Assembly (NCBI RefSeq): GCF_014640195.1
Contig: NZ_BMGM01000013.1
Location: 34,445 to 98,444 of the forward strand
Reading direction: 5' to 3'
DNA: 64,000 bases
Origin: Psychroflexus planctonicus
Lineage (GTDB): Bacteria > Bacteroidota > Bacteroidia > Flavobacteriales > Flavobacteriaceae
Positions 1 to 8,114 of the stretch are shown here, piece after piece (positions within the stretch are counted from its first letter, which is position 1; each line of letters starts with the position of its first letter). The position numbers were made by a program, and so were the translations under genes. The notes below the pieces were generated by a model. The model searched no databases, was not told the DNA's origin, and saw only the letters and a program-made list of their open reading frames with translations.

Positions 1-2
1 TA

Positions 3-314
3 GAAACCAATACAAATACGGATGTTAATCTAAAAGCAAAGGAACTATTAACTGAAGTGGAAGCAGAGTTAGCCGCTAGTTCTTCAACAAGCTTAAATCT
101 TAGCGCAAAAGACGAAGCTGACTTATTGTTAGCCGAAGCAAAACAAATTATTCAGGAAGTAGAATACAATCAACTTTATGAATTTGCACAAGCAAGCGAT
201 TTGCTGGCTGAAGTTGAAGAAGACCTTTCTAAAGATAACCTGAAAAAACGAGTGTGGCATTTTGTAAAAGCAAATTATGAAAACCTTGAATCTGCTTTAG
301 TAAGCCTAAAATAA
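3..314 (+). CDS. 3' end of an unidentified protein (cut by window edge)
   Basis: The reading frame is open from base 3 to the stop at 312-314, so this is the C-terminal ~103 residues of a gene that begins left of the window. A GTG at 57 would make an 85-residue protein, but the open upstream frame argues against it being the start. The visible part is acidic, Ala/Glu/Leu-rich and predicted helical, with no signal peptide or transmembrane segment. It lies 79 bp upstream of an outer-membrane protein gene on the same strand and may share its operon. I do not recognise a family. Confidence 0.6.
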   Translation, partial: ETNTNTDVNLKAKELLTEVEAELAASSSTSLNLSAKDEADLLLAEAKQIIQEVEYNQLYEFAQASDLLAEVEEDLSKDNLKKRVWHFVKANYENLESALVSLK

Positions 315-393
315 AATTCAATTATTACGTACTATTTCCAATTAGATGCAAGCATCTACAAACTAAACTATTTCTAATTTTAAACTAAAAATC

Positions 394-1722
394 ATGAAAC
401 CCAAATTACTAATTATCTCATTTTTAATTGTTCTTTTTTCACTGAATTGTGCAACTTCCTTCGCTCAGGTAACTGAAGAGTATGCATTTACCGAGACCGA
501 AAAAGCAGATTATCAAGCTTTACTAGAACGTATTGAGACCTTTGAAAAAGAAGTTTTAAAACAAAAAATTGAAAACATTAATGCTCAAGTTGAAACAGGT
601 GAAATCGATGAGAAAACAGCTCAACAACTAAAAATTGAAGCTTCAGAAATAGCAGCGCAGAACATCAGCGATTTAACCCAAATTGTCGATTCATACACGC
701 TTTATCTGAAGCGAAACGATTATCCCTTAGATTTTTCGGAAATTGATCTTGACGAACTAGAATTAGATTTGCCTACCGAAGATCTTGAAGGATTATTTGA
801 AGTTTTAGAAGTATTAGGTAATGTATTTGAAGATTTACAACTTAGCGATCATGAAGAATATGCAGCCTTGAAAGCAAAGCGAAAGGAAGTAGAAGCAAAA
901 AGAGAAGAATTGCTTGAAGCTAGAGAAGAAATGAAAGCAATGCGCAAAAAACAATATGAAGAAAGAAAATATAAAATTACCACTGCGCCAACTCCACCAA
1001 CACCACCAAATCCAGAAGACCCAAACTCACCACCAACACCAGAAAATTTAGAACAAACAGATGTGAGTAAGGTAAAAGGCTCACGCAGCACAGATGGGTT
1101 GGTACTTGCTTTGGGATTTAATAATGCATTAACTGATGGCGGCTCTTTGGATGATTCTGGAATTCGATTTGGTGGTAGCAGAACATTTGAAATTGGTTAT
1201 GCAAGAGAAAGCCGTGTTTTTAAAAATGTGGGTTGGTTAAGTGTAAAATACGGATTTTCATTTCAGTTTAATGGTTTAAAACCAGAAGGTAATAATGTGT
1301 TTGCTGTAAACGGAGACCAAACCAATATAGAAGAATTCGATTTTAACTTGCGAAAAAACAAATTTAGAATGGACAATTTAATTTTTCCACTGCATTTGCA
1401 ACTAGGCAGTAACGGAATAAAAACCAACAGCAAAGGAGCTCGTTATTATTCTGATCATGATTTTAAAGTTGGTTTGGGTGGCTTTGTTGGGCTTAACTTG
1501 CTAAACACCAATAAACTGAAATATACTAATGAAAATGGTCAACGCATAAAAGAACGAATTCGTGACGACTTTAATACCACCAATCTGCTTTATGGTTTAA
1601 GTGCGTATGTGGGTTGGGATGAATTTTCATTTTATGCACAATATAACTTAAACCCCATGTTTACAGACAATATTGTAGATACGCACAACATTCAATTTGG
1701 AGTACGTTTTGATTTAAATTAG
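394..1722 (+). CDS. Outer-membrane beta-barrel protein with coiled-coil N-terminal region
   Basis: The protein starts with a Sec signal peptide (residues 1-25, ending SFAQ). An acidic helical region follows, with a strong charged coiled coil at about 152-190, then a proline-rich linker (about 197-219, PTPPTPPNPEDP). The C-terminal ~205 residues alternate aromatic and polar strands (for example GLSAYVGWDEFSFYAQYN) and end NIQFGVRFDLN, as in small outer-membrane beta-barrels of the OmpW/PorT-like type. The inferred layout is a periplasmic coiled coil tethered to a barrel. The ATG at 394 fits the signal peptide. A strong terminator follows. The specific function is unknown. Confidence 0.7.
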   Translation: MKPKLLIISFLIVLFSLNCATSFAQVTEEYAFTETEKADYQALLERIETFEKEVLKQKIENINAQVETGEIDEKTAQQLKIEASEIAAQNISDLTQIVDSYTLYLKRNDYPLDFSEIDLDELELDLPTEDLEGLFEVLEVLGNVFEDLQLSDHEEYAALKAKRKEVEAKREELLEAREEMKAMRKKQYEERKYKITTAPTPPTPPNPEDPNSPPTPENLEQTDVSKVKGSRSTDGLVLALGFNNALTDGGSLDDSGIRFGGSRTFEIGYARESRVFKNVGWLSVKYGFSFQFNGLKPEGNNVFAVNGDQTNIEEFDFNLRKNKFRMDNLIFPLHLQLGSNGIKTNSKGARYYSDHDFKVGLGGFVGLNLLNTNKLKYTNENGQRIKERIRDDFNTTNLLYGLSAYVGWDEFSFYAQYNLNPMFTDNIVDTHNIQFGVRFDLN

Positions 1723-1737
1723 CCTTTATCAATCTGT

Positions 1738-1766
1738 AAAGCGTCCTTTTTAAAAGGGCGCTTTTT
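1738..1766 (+). terminator. Rho-independent terminator after the barrel gene
   Basis: AAAGCG-TCCTTTT pairs with AAAAGGG-CGCTTT and is followed by a T run, 15 bases after the stop of the barrel gene. Confidence 0.8.
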
Positions 1767-1797
1767 TGTTTTTAAAAACAAAGTAAGTGTATTTTTG
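1765..1797 (+). promoter_or_regulatory. Flavobacterial promoter for the DUF6122 gene
   Basis: TTTG at 1765-1768 and TATTTTTG at 1790-1797 match the Bacteroidota -33/-7 pattern (TTTG, about 19-21 bases, TAnnTTTG) with a 21-base spacer. The -7 element contains the GTG that would give the longest frame of the next gene, so translation probably starts further in. Confidence 0.45.
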
Positions 1798-2141
1798 TGC
1801 TTTATAAATTTGTTCTTTTGCAAACCTTTATACATTACCTCCTGCATTTTGGGGCCATTGGTATTATTGCTTATGTGTACTGGCCCAAAAAATGGTTTAA
1901 GGCTTATTTAATTTTATTTGCAACGATGTTAGTAGATGTAGATCATCTGTGGGCAAATCCTATTTTTGATCCTGATAGATGTAGTATTGGCTTTCATACT
2001 TTTCATTCGTATCCAATGATTGCGGTTTATTTCTTAGGAGCTATTTTTGTAAAACATGCTATTTTACGTTTAATTTTTATCGGTTTACTTTTCCACATGT
2101 TTACCGATGGGTTGGATTGTTTGTGGAATGCTTACCTGTAA
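1797..2141 (+). CDS. DUF6122-family integral membrane protein
   Basis: A small protein with 3-4 hydrophobic helices and conserved motifs I associate with the flavobacterial DUF6122 family: VDVDHLWANPIFDP, CSIGFHTFHSYP and HMFTDGLDCLW. The His/Asp pairs (DVDH, HTFH, HMFTDG) resemble a membrane-embedded metal-dependent hydrolase of the YdjM/LexA-binding type, but no activity is established. The longest frame uses GTG at 1797. That codon overlaps a good -7 element, and the family usually begins near (M)LQTFIHY, so TTG at 1818 is the more likely start. It is monocistronic, with a terminator before it and a structured spacer after it. Confidence 0.7.
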   Translation: MLYKFVLLQTFIHYLLHFGAIGIIAYVYWPKKWFKAYLILFATMLVDVDHLWANPIFDPDRCSIGFHTFHSYPMIAVYFLGAIFVKHAILRLIFIGLLFHMFTDGLDCLWNAYL

Positions 2142-2184
2142 CCTACGGATTGCGTTAAGGATTGAACAGAAAGCCCGCAAAGCA

Positions 2185-2301
2185 AAAGCCAATAGTTGTT
2201 GTGTACTACACAAGCGACTTTACGAAGCTATTGTGGTACCATAAAACTTGGCTTTGGCTGCGTACTTGGCGTGAAAGCCTGACCTTGCTTTTGTGGCAAG
2301 G
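2185..2301 (+). repeat. Structured intergenic element (nested inverted repeats)
   Basis: The 237-base gap between the DUF6122 gene and rimO has no convincing gene but much symmetry. AAAGCCAA (2185-2192) pairs with TTGGCTTT (2248-2255). Inside lies the perfect palindrome TTGTGTA-c-TACACAA (2199-2213). CAATAG (2190-2195) can pair with CTATTG (2228-2233). Further on CCTTGC (2283-2288) pairs with GCAAGG (2296-2301). The flanks GGATTGCGTTAAGGATTGAA and GGGAACGCCCAAATAAT look to me like a dispersed flavobacterial intergenic repeat; that recognition is from memory. Confidence 0.45.
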
Positions 2302-2353
2302 GAACGCCCAAATAATCCACTAGTAATTAAGATTTTAATTGAAGTTTAGATTG

Positions 2354-2361
2354 TATCTTTG
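2354..2361 (+). promoter_or_regulatory. -7 promoter element of rimO
   Basis: TATCTTTG matches TAnnTTTG, 17 bases before the rimO ATG. No clear -33 TTTG is present at the right spacing. Confidence 0.4.
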
Positions 2362-2378
2362 CAAACCAAAATTTTGCT

Positions 2379-3683
2379 ATGCGTACAAAGTCTTTAAAGA
2401 AAAATAAAATTAATGTGGTAACCTTGGGTTGCAGTAAAAACATCTACGATTCTGAAGTATTGATGGGCCAACTGAAAGCCAATAACAAAGAAGTTGTTCA
2501 CGAGCAGGAAGGCAACGTGGTGGTGATTAACACCTGCGGTTTTATTGATAACGCCAAGGAAGAATCGGTAAATACCATTCTAGATTTTGTACAGCAAAAA
2601 GAAGATGGTTTAGTAGATAAAGTTTTTGTAACCGGATGTTTGTCAGAACGCTACAAGCCCGATTTGCAAAAGGAAATACCAAGTGTAGACCAGTATTTTG
2701 GCACAACAGAATTACCAGCTTTATTGAAAGCTTTGGGTGCCGATTACAAACACGAACTCATCGGCGAACGATTAACGACCACTCCGAAAAATTATGCCTA
2801 TTTAAAAATTGCAGAAGGTTGCGACCGTCCGTGTTCGTTTTGTGCTATACCGTTAATGCGTGGTGGACACAAGTCTAAACCCATTGAAGAATTGGTTGAA
2901 GAAGCTAAAAAATTAGCCGCCAATGGTGTAAAAGAGCTCATTTTAATCGCACAAGATTTAACCTATTACGGTCTTGATTTATACAAAAAACGAAACTTAG
3001 CCGAGTTGCTACAAAACTTGGTGAAAGTAGATGGCATTGAATGGATTCGTTTGCATTATGCTTTTCCAACAGGTTTTCCAGAAGATGTGTTGGATGTAAT
3101 TCGAGAAGAGCCAAAAGTGTGTAATTATATCGATATTCCGTTACAGCATATTTCTGATAAGTTATTGAAATCGATGCGACGTGGAACCAACCACAAAAAA
3201 ACAACCGATTTACTGTATAAGTTTCGAGAAAAAGTGCCAGGAATGGCGATTAGAACCACTTTAATTGTGGGTTATCCAGGTGAAACCGAAGCAGATTTTC
3301 AGGAATTGAAAGCTTGGGTGCAAGAAATGCGTTTTGAGCGCTTGGGTTGTTTTACCTATTCGCATGAAGAAAATACGCATGCTTACAATTTAGTAGACGA
3401 TGTTCCTGAGGAAGTAAAAATGCAACGCGCCAATGAAATCATGGAAATTCAATCGCAAATTTCTTGGGAACAAAACCAAGAAAAAATAGGCAAGGAGTTT
3501 ACCTGCGTTTTCGATAGAAAAGAAGGTAATTATTTTGTAGGCAGAACCGAATTTGATTCGCCTGACGTAGACAACGAAGTTTTGGTTGATGCGTCTAAAC
3601 ATTATATAAAAGTAGGCGATTTTACCCAGGTAAAAATCACAGATGCAGCCGACTTTGATTTGTATGCGGAGCCGGTGGTTTAG
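2379..3683 (+). CDS. rimO: Ribosomal protein S12 methylthiotransferase RimO
   Basis: A radical-SAM enzyme that adds a methylthio group to the conserved Asp of ribosomal protein S12. The MiaB/RimO architecture is complete at 434 residues. The N-terminal methylthiotransferase domain carries the three cysteines of the second 4Fe-4S cluster (C18 in TLGCSKN, C53 in NTCGF, C87 in TGCLSE). The radical-SAM CxxxCxxC is C148, C152 and C155 in GCDRPCSFCAIP. A C-terminal TRAM domain covers roughly 365-434. The LGCSKN and SFCAIPLMRG signatures favour RimO over MiaB. The ATG at 2379 sits just after a promoter; the gene is followed by a hairpin terminator. Confidence 0.95.
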   Translation: MRTKSLKKNKINVVTLGCSKNIYDSEVLMGQLKANNKEVVHEQEGNVVVINTCGFIDNAKEESVNTILDFVQQKEDGLVDKVFVTGCLSERYKPDLQKEIPSVDQYFGTTELPALLKALGADYKHELIGERLTTTPKNYAYLKIAEGCDRPCSFCAIPLMRGGHKSKPIEELVEEAKKLAANGVKELILIAQDLTYYGLDLYKKRNLAELLQNLVKVDGIEWIRLHYAFPTGFPEDVLDVIREEPKVCNYIDIPLQHISDKLLKSMRRGTNHKKTTDLLYKFREKVPGMAIRTTLIVGYPGETEADFQELKAWVQEMRFERLGCFTYSHEENTHAYNLVDDVPEEVKMQRANEIMEIQSQISWEQNQEKIGKEFTCVFDRKEGNYFVGRTEFDSPDVDNEVLVDASKHYIKVGDFTQVKITDAADFDLYAEPVV

Positions 3684-3709
3684 GTATTATTTTAATTCTA
3701 ACAATATAA

Positions 3710-3746
3710 AAAACCCTGCAAGCGTTCAAAACGCTTGCAGGGTTTT
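3710..3746 (+). terminator. Strong hairpin terminator after rimO (CCTGCAAG family, copy 1)
   Basis: CCCTGCAAGCGTT (3714-3726), loop CAA, AACGCTTGCAGGG (3730-3742), flanked by A and T runs: a 13-bp perfect stem. The same hairpin recurs at 6716-6744 and marks the left end of the duplicated cassette. Confidence 0.85.
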
Positions 3747-3836
3747 TGTTGAAGAAAGAATTTAAAAAATCCATTGGTATGATGCGATTGTTTTTTCATT
3801 AACAAAATTTTATTTTTTATGCTAACAAAATGAAAT

Positions 3837-3869
3837 AAACCTGCAAGGTCTCTGAGACCTTGCAGGTTT
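3837..3869. repeat. Perfect 16+1+16 palindrome
   Basis: AAACCTGCAAGGTCTC, central T, then its exact reverse complement. Copy 2 (6839-6871) has the same arms with central A, as if inverted. It would form a very strong cruciform or RNA hairpin, but it has no T tract, so it is not an ordinary terminator. Confidence 0.85.
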
Positions 3870-4053
3870 CCCATCGAAGGATATTTTTTTAATTGTTTAT
3901 ATAACCCTTTTTTCGTTGTTAACAAAAATTTAACTCAAATTACGGCTCTGCCATACGAAAAAAAGTTGGTTAATTTTTGCAGATTTTCTGCAAAAATTTA
4001 AAAATATAATGTGTAAAGTTGTTTCATAATTAATGTAAGTTATGGAATATGAG

Positions 4054-4086
<33 letters not shown>

Positions 4087-4232
4087 GCGTAACTGGATTT
4101 TTCAGTATTTGCGTTGTCGCGATTTTACTTAATAAATTATTTATGGGATAAATCTTTAGAAGATATTTACTTAATAATACTTCTTTAGGTAGGCTAAATA
4201 ATTTTTTTAATTAACTAAAATCATTCAATATA

Positions 4233-5591
4233 ATGAAACATAATTCTAGTGGTATTAAAGCTTTAATTTTAATACTTATATTTCTATCTTATTCTTGTGA
4301 AAAAGATGAATTTAATAATTTTGAAAAATCAAATTTCAACACTGCGCCAAGCGATAAAGTGTTTAATTTTTTGGAAAAACAAAATGAAAAGACGGCCAAA
4401 ACTAATGATAGTTTTATAACTTCATATGATTCTGAAATCGATTATGAAGAAATTACCAATAGCGATGAAGAACTTGCAGTAATTAATGTCAACACTCTGC
4501 TTCCTGATTCTTACAGTAGAGTGCTTTTGTTGGAAGTGAATGGAGTGCTTGAGAATGTTGTAGTTACTCTATCACTAAATGATAATACAGACCAAAATGT
4601 ATTTTCTGGAGATATGTTAATTACAGATTTAGACGGTAACTTTATTAAAGCTTTTAAAATTGAAAATGATATATTAGTATCAGAATACTTAAACTATGTC
4701 AATAAAAGTATAAGTAGCAAAAGCTTTAATAAATCTATCAATGAAAATGATGGCTGTGAAGATTGTGTTTTCACGGTGTGCTCATGGTGTCAATTAGACG
4801 AAGTAGTTGTTACGCCTACACCACCTATAAAATACGTATCAATAACTATACTTTATCCTATTGATGGAGGTGGTGATGGCGATAGTAGTAATGACTGGAA
4901 CTACGGCGGCGGAGGTAGTGGTAGCGCTAACAATCCAAACAACGATGAAAACGATGATGCCGACGATGATCAAGACCCATGTGATGAGATGAATAGTATG
5001 GAGAATGATAATGAACTCAAAGAAAAATTAGTTGAAATGCAAAACAACACTAGTTTAGACCGTGAAACAGGCTATTTAATTAATCATGATGGTGTGGCTT
5101 TTGATTCTATTGAAGGAGAACCAAACGCAGATGAAATTAACTTCAGCGTCAATGGTTCTATTGATGGATTTATGCATACGCATGTTTTGCCTAACGGAAG
5201 TTCTATTTTTTCACCAGATGATATATTAGCTTTGTTTCAACTTTATAATGATGGACACATTAATAACACAAGTACATTTATAATGATGGTTGTTACGGCT
5301 CACGGAACATCCTATACGCTCATGATTAATGATCCTGTAACTTTTGCACAGTTTGGACAAAGCACATTACTAAACGCGTATAATGATTTTGATTTGCAGA
5401 TTGGTGCTCAATATTATTTATTAAATGAAGTATATGGTATAGATTCAATTACTGCAAGGGAACTGTCAGTTTTACAGGCAATAGAAAATTCTGGGTTAAG
5501 TTTATTTAAAGGAAACGAAAATTTTGATGATTGGAAGGAAATTAAAAGAAACAAAGCCAACACCGAAACCGTTGAGGTAGATTGTAATTAA
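4233..5591 (+). CDS. Lipoprotein with Cys cluster, LDEVVV motif and a JAB-like C-terminal region
   Basis: The N-terminus is a lipoprotein signal ending LSYSC (lipid Cys22), followed by an acidic, weakly structured region. At about residues 176-194 comes a cysteine cluster (CEDCVFTVCSWC) running into LDEVVVTPTPP, then a Gly/Asn/Asp-rich linker. The C-terminal ~170 residues hold HTHVLPNGSSIFSPDD (H315, H317, S327, D330), which recalls the JAMM metallopeptidase motif HxH...SxxD, although the spacing is nine residues rather than seven and no catalytic Glu can be fixed by eye. The ATG at 4233 fits the signal. The next gene starts 15 bases after the stop. The true function is unknown. Confidence 0.55.
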   Translation: MKHNSSGIKALILILIFLSYSCEKDEFNNFEKSNFNTAPSDKVFNFLEKQNEKTAKTNDSFITSYDSEIDYEEITNSDEELAVINVNTLLPDSYSRVLLLEVNGVLENVVVTLSLNDNTDQNVFSGDMLITDLDGNFIKAFKIENDILVSEYLNYVNKSISSKSFNKSINENDGCEDCVFTVCSWCQLDEVVVTPTPPIKYVSITILYPIDGGGDGDSSNDWNYGGGGSGSANNPNNDENDDADDDQDPCDEMNSMENDNELKEKLVEMQNNTSLDRETGYLINHDGVAFDSIEGEPNADEINFSVNGSIDGFMHTHVLPNGSSIFSPDDILALFQLYNDGHINNTSTFIMMVVTAHGTSYTLMINDPVTFAQFGQSTLLNAYNDFDLQIGAQYYLLNEVYGIDSITARELSVLQAIENSGLSLFKGNENFDDWKEIKRNKANTETVEVDCN

Positions 5592-5606
5592 TAAAATATA
5601 AAAAAG

Positions 5607-6128
5607 ATGAAAAAAATATTAATCGTAGTACTAAGTATTATTGCTAATGTAGCATTAATGAATGCTCAGGAAGTAATTTTAAAACAAGGCAAAAAAGTAC
5701 AAAATGTAGAAAAAGGCACTTACTATAAAACCGACCCAAGCTTAATGAATAAGTATATAGGCACCTGGGTTTATGAAGTAAATGGAGAGCAATTTAAATT
5801 TATTATCTCTAAAAAGAAAACAGCAGTAGGAGGCGTTTTTATAGACCGTTTAGTAGCAGAGTACCATTTGGAAAAAATAACAGATGTATATAATGATCCT
5901 GATGTTTATGAATGCCATGCTAAAGAGTATGGTCTAGAAGTACTTGCTACAGGCAAGCTCAGATTTAGATTTTGGGATTATACTTACCAAAAGTATGGTT
6001 CATTATATTTTGAGCTTATTGGCGAAAACCAAGCCCAATGGAAGCTTAAAGAAACTTATAATGCATTTACAGACCAAAAAGGTTTTACTGTACCCACCGA
6101 GATGGTATTAACTAAATTAAAGGAGTAA
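5607..6128 (+). CDS. Small secreted protein, DUF6705-like (paralog 1)
   Basis: A 173-residue protein with a signal peptide (cleavage after LMNAQ near residue 21), then EVILKQGKK, KGTYYKTDPS, YIGTWVYE, FKFIISKKKTA and WKLKE segments: a short all-beta secreted protein. The GTWxY...F.I...KK pattern fits what I remember of the flavobacterial DUF6705 family, whose role is unknown. It is very similar along its whole length to the next gene (6185-6703), including the first 15 residues at nucleotide level, so the pair is a recent tandem duplication. It sits 15 bases after the lipoprotein gene, probably in the same operon, and a hairpin follows it. Confidence 0.6.
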   Translation: MKKILIVVLSIIANVALMNAQEVILKQGKKVQNVEKGTYYKTDPSLMNKYIGTWVYEVNGEQFKFIISKKKTAVGGVFIDRLVAEYHLEKITDVYNDPDVYECHAKEYGLEVLATGKLRFRFWDYTYQKYGSLYFELIGENQAQWKLKETYNAFTDQKGFTVPTEMVLTKLKE

Positions 6129-6139
6129 ATTAACATTTT

Positions 6140-6170
6140 AACCTGCAAGGAATCAAAATCCTTGCAGGTT
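6140..6170 (+). terminator. Hairpin between the two DUF6705-like paralogs (CCTGCAAG family)
   Basis: AACCTGCAAGGA (6140-6151), loop of 7, TCCTTGCAGGTT (6159-6170), then TTTC. A third member of the AACCTGCAAGG...CCTTGCAGGTT hairpin family. It lies 12 bases after one stop and 15 bases before the next ATG. Confidence 0.7.
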
Positions 6171-6184
6171 TTCTACAAAACAAG

Positions 6185-6703
6185 ATGAAAAAAATATTAA
6201 TCGTAGTACTGAGTATCTTTGCTAATATAGCTTTGATGAATGCCCAAGAAGTAATTTTAAAACAAGGCAAAAAAATACAAAACGTAGAAAAAGGAACTTA
6301 CTATAAAACCGACCCAAGCTTAATCAATAAATACATAGGGACTTGGGTTTATGAAATAAACGGGAAGCAGTTTAAGTTTATTATCTCTAAAAAGAAAACA
6401 GCAATTAATGGATTATATATTGATAAATTAGTTGGTGAGTACTATTTAGGAGAGATAACAGATGTGTATAACAATGATGGTATGATTATGTGTTATGCTA
6501 AAGAATCAAGACTAGAAGTTTTGTCTACAGGAAAAATTAGATTTAGATTTTGGGATTATACTTATCAAAAGTATGGCTCATTATATTTTGAGCTTATTGG
6601 CGAAAACCAAGCCCAATGGAAGCTTAAAGAAGGCTACAATCCTAACAATGATCAAAAAGGTTTTACCGTCACCGAGATGGTATTAACTAAATTAAAGGAG
6701 TAA
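6185..6703 (+). CDS. Small secreted protein, DUF6705-like (paralog 2)
   Basis: A 172-residue close paralog of the gene at 5607-6128. It has the same signal peptide, KGTYYKTDPS and YIGTWVYE motifs and an almost identical C-terminal third (RFRFWDYTYQKYGSLYFE). Divergence is concentrated in the middle (about residues 75-110), which suggests either relaxed or diversifying selection on a surface there. The stop is followed by a copy of the strong hairpin that also follows rimO. No function is known. Confidence 0.6.
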   Translation: MKKILIVVLSIFANIALMNAQEVILKQGKKIQNVEKGTYYKTDPSLINKYIGTWVYEINGKQFKFIISKKKTAINGLYIDKLVGEYYLGEITDVYNNDGMIMCYAKESRLEVLSTGKIRFRFWDYTYQKYGSLYFELIGENQAQWKLKEGYNPNNDQKGFTVTEMVLTKLKE

Positions 6704-6715
6704 GCAAAAAGTCTA

Positions 6716-6744
6716 CCCTGCAAGCGTTCAAAACGCTTGCAGGG
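6716..6744 (+). terminator. Strong hairpin terminator after paralog 2
   Basis: CCCTGCAAGCGTT, loop CAA, AACGCTTGCAGGG followed by T5, 12 bases after the stop at 6703. Identical to the hairpin at 3714-3742. Confidence 0.8.
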
Positions 6745-6838
6745 TTTTTGTTGAAGAAAGATTTTAAAAAATCCATTGGTATGATGCGATTGTTTTTTCA
6801 TTAACAAAATTTTATTTTTTATGCTAACAAAATGAAAT

Positions 6839-6871
6839 AAACCTGCAAGGTCTCAGAGACCTTGCAGGTTT
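6839..6871. repeat. Perfect 16+1+16 palindrome, copy 2
   Basis: Same arms as 3837-3869 with the central base A in place of T. Confidence 0.85.
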
Positions 6872-7043
6872 CCCATCGAAGGATATTTTTTTAATTGTTT
6901 ATATAACCCTTTTTTGCTTGTTAACAAAACTTTAACTCAAATTGTAGTTCTACCATACGAAAAATAATTGGTCAATTTTTGCAGATTTTCTGCAAAAATT
7001 TAAAAATATAATGTGTAAAGTTGTTTCATAATTAATGTAAGTT

Positions 7044-7211
<168 letters not shown>

Positions 7212-7217
7212 ATTATA

Positions 7218-8114
7218 ATGTTATATAACATGTACAAGATAAGCATAGGTATAGCCAATTGGTTAATACCTATGTTTTTAACTTTTATGACTTATTCTTG
7301 TTTAGCACAGCAGGAATATAGATTTGTGTATCCAAAAGAATTTGGAGATGAAGAAATTATATTGCGTTTTTATTTAGAAGAAAAACAACAAAAATTAGTG
7401 ACAACAAATTCTAAGCTTTTTATTCCAGAAGATTTTATTATTGAAGCTGACTCTATTACTGCTTCCTTTTCGTTTTATAAAATCTTTTTAGAAAAAGCTG
7501 ATTTTGAAAATAAAACCATTGCTTTAAAAAGTGGGTTAGGACTAGACGAGGTTGTGGTAAAAACCAAAAAACACGTATATGTAGGTCCAAATCAAAAGAA
7601 CGAAGTTCCTCACAGATACGCAAAAGGGCAATCAGCTTTATTAGATTTGCCAACGCATCGTTTACCTGAAGACTTAAAATTAGTAGGAATTCGTTATCAG
7701 TTTAGAAAAGGAAATAAGTTAGTTCATGGATATTCTAGTAAAGGCAAACGGTTTAAGGTGTTTCTAAAGGGATATCAAAAAGATAGAAAAAACAAGCGAA
7801 TTGATAATTTATTAGGCAAAGAATTAATTTTTAAAATTCCAAATAAAATACCTAAATGGTTTGAAGTAGATTTACGAGAGTTTGATATAAACTATAAAGA
7901 CTTTAATTTTTTAGTTTTTGGTTTTGAAGCTTTAGATAATGGTATTTTAATGCAACAGTATCAACGAAGTAAAGAAGATTTATTAAATGAGAAGCCATCT
8001 CTACATAGTATTTACTCCTTGCATGGAGAAGAATCACTAAAAATTGAAAGAAAATGGTTTGATGAAACTGGTTTACCTTTAGTACAACTTATTTTTGAAG
8101 ATTTAGATGAATAA
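7218..8114 (+). CDS. Secreted protein with carboxypeptidase-D-like fold and LDEVVV motif (1)
   Basis: An N-terminal signal (hydrophobic to about residue 30, SCLAQQEY) precedes a ~70-residue segment reading like the carboxypeptidase-regulatory-like beta-sandwich of TonB receptors (VYPKEFGDEEIILRFY ... ALKSGLGLDEVVVK). LDEVVV is the usual junction to a TonB plug, but here no plug or barrel follows. Instead come ~180 residues of basic beta-rich sequence (YRFRKGNK-like repeats, GLPLVQLIFEDLDE). ATG7218 or ATG7230 could be the start. The next gene begins at the base after this stop and shares the layout, so the two form an operon of related proteins. Function unknown. Confidence 0.55.
   Translation: MLYNMYKISIGIANWLIPMFLTFMTYSCLAQQEYRFVYPKEFGDEEIILRFYLEEKQQKLVTTNSKLFIPEDFIIEADSITASFSFYKIFLEKADFENKTIALKSGLGLDEVVVKTKKHVYVGPNQKNEVPHRYAKGQSALLDLPTHRLPEDLKLVGIRYQFRKGNKLVHGYSSKGKRFKVFLKGYQKDRKNKRIDNLLGKELIFKIPNKIPKWFEVDLREFDINYKDFNFLVFGFEALDNGILMQQYQRSKEDLLNEKPSLHSIYSLHGEESLKIERKWFDETGLPLVQLIFEDLDE

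Noticed and set aside
849..1091. Minus-strand ORF opposite the barrel gene
   Set aside because: Gly/Ser-rich low-complexity translation caused by the proline-rich coding strand; a shadow frame.
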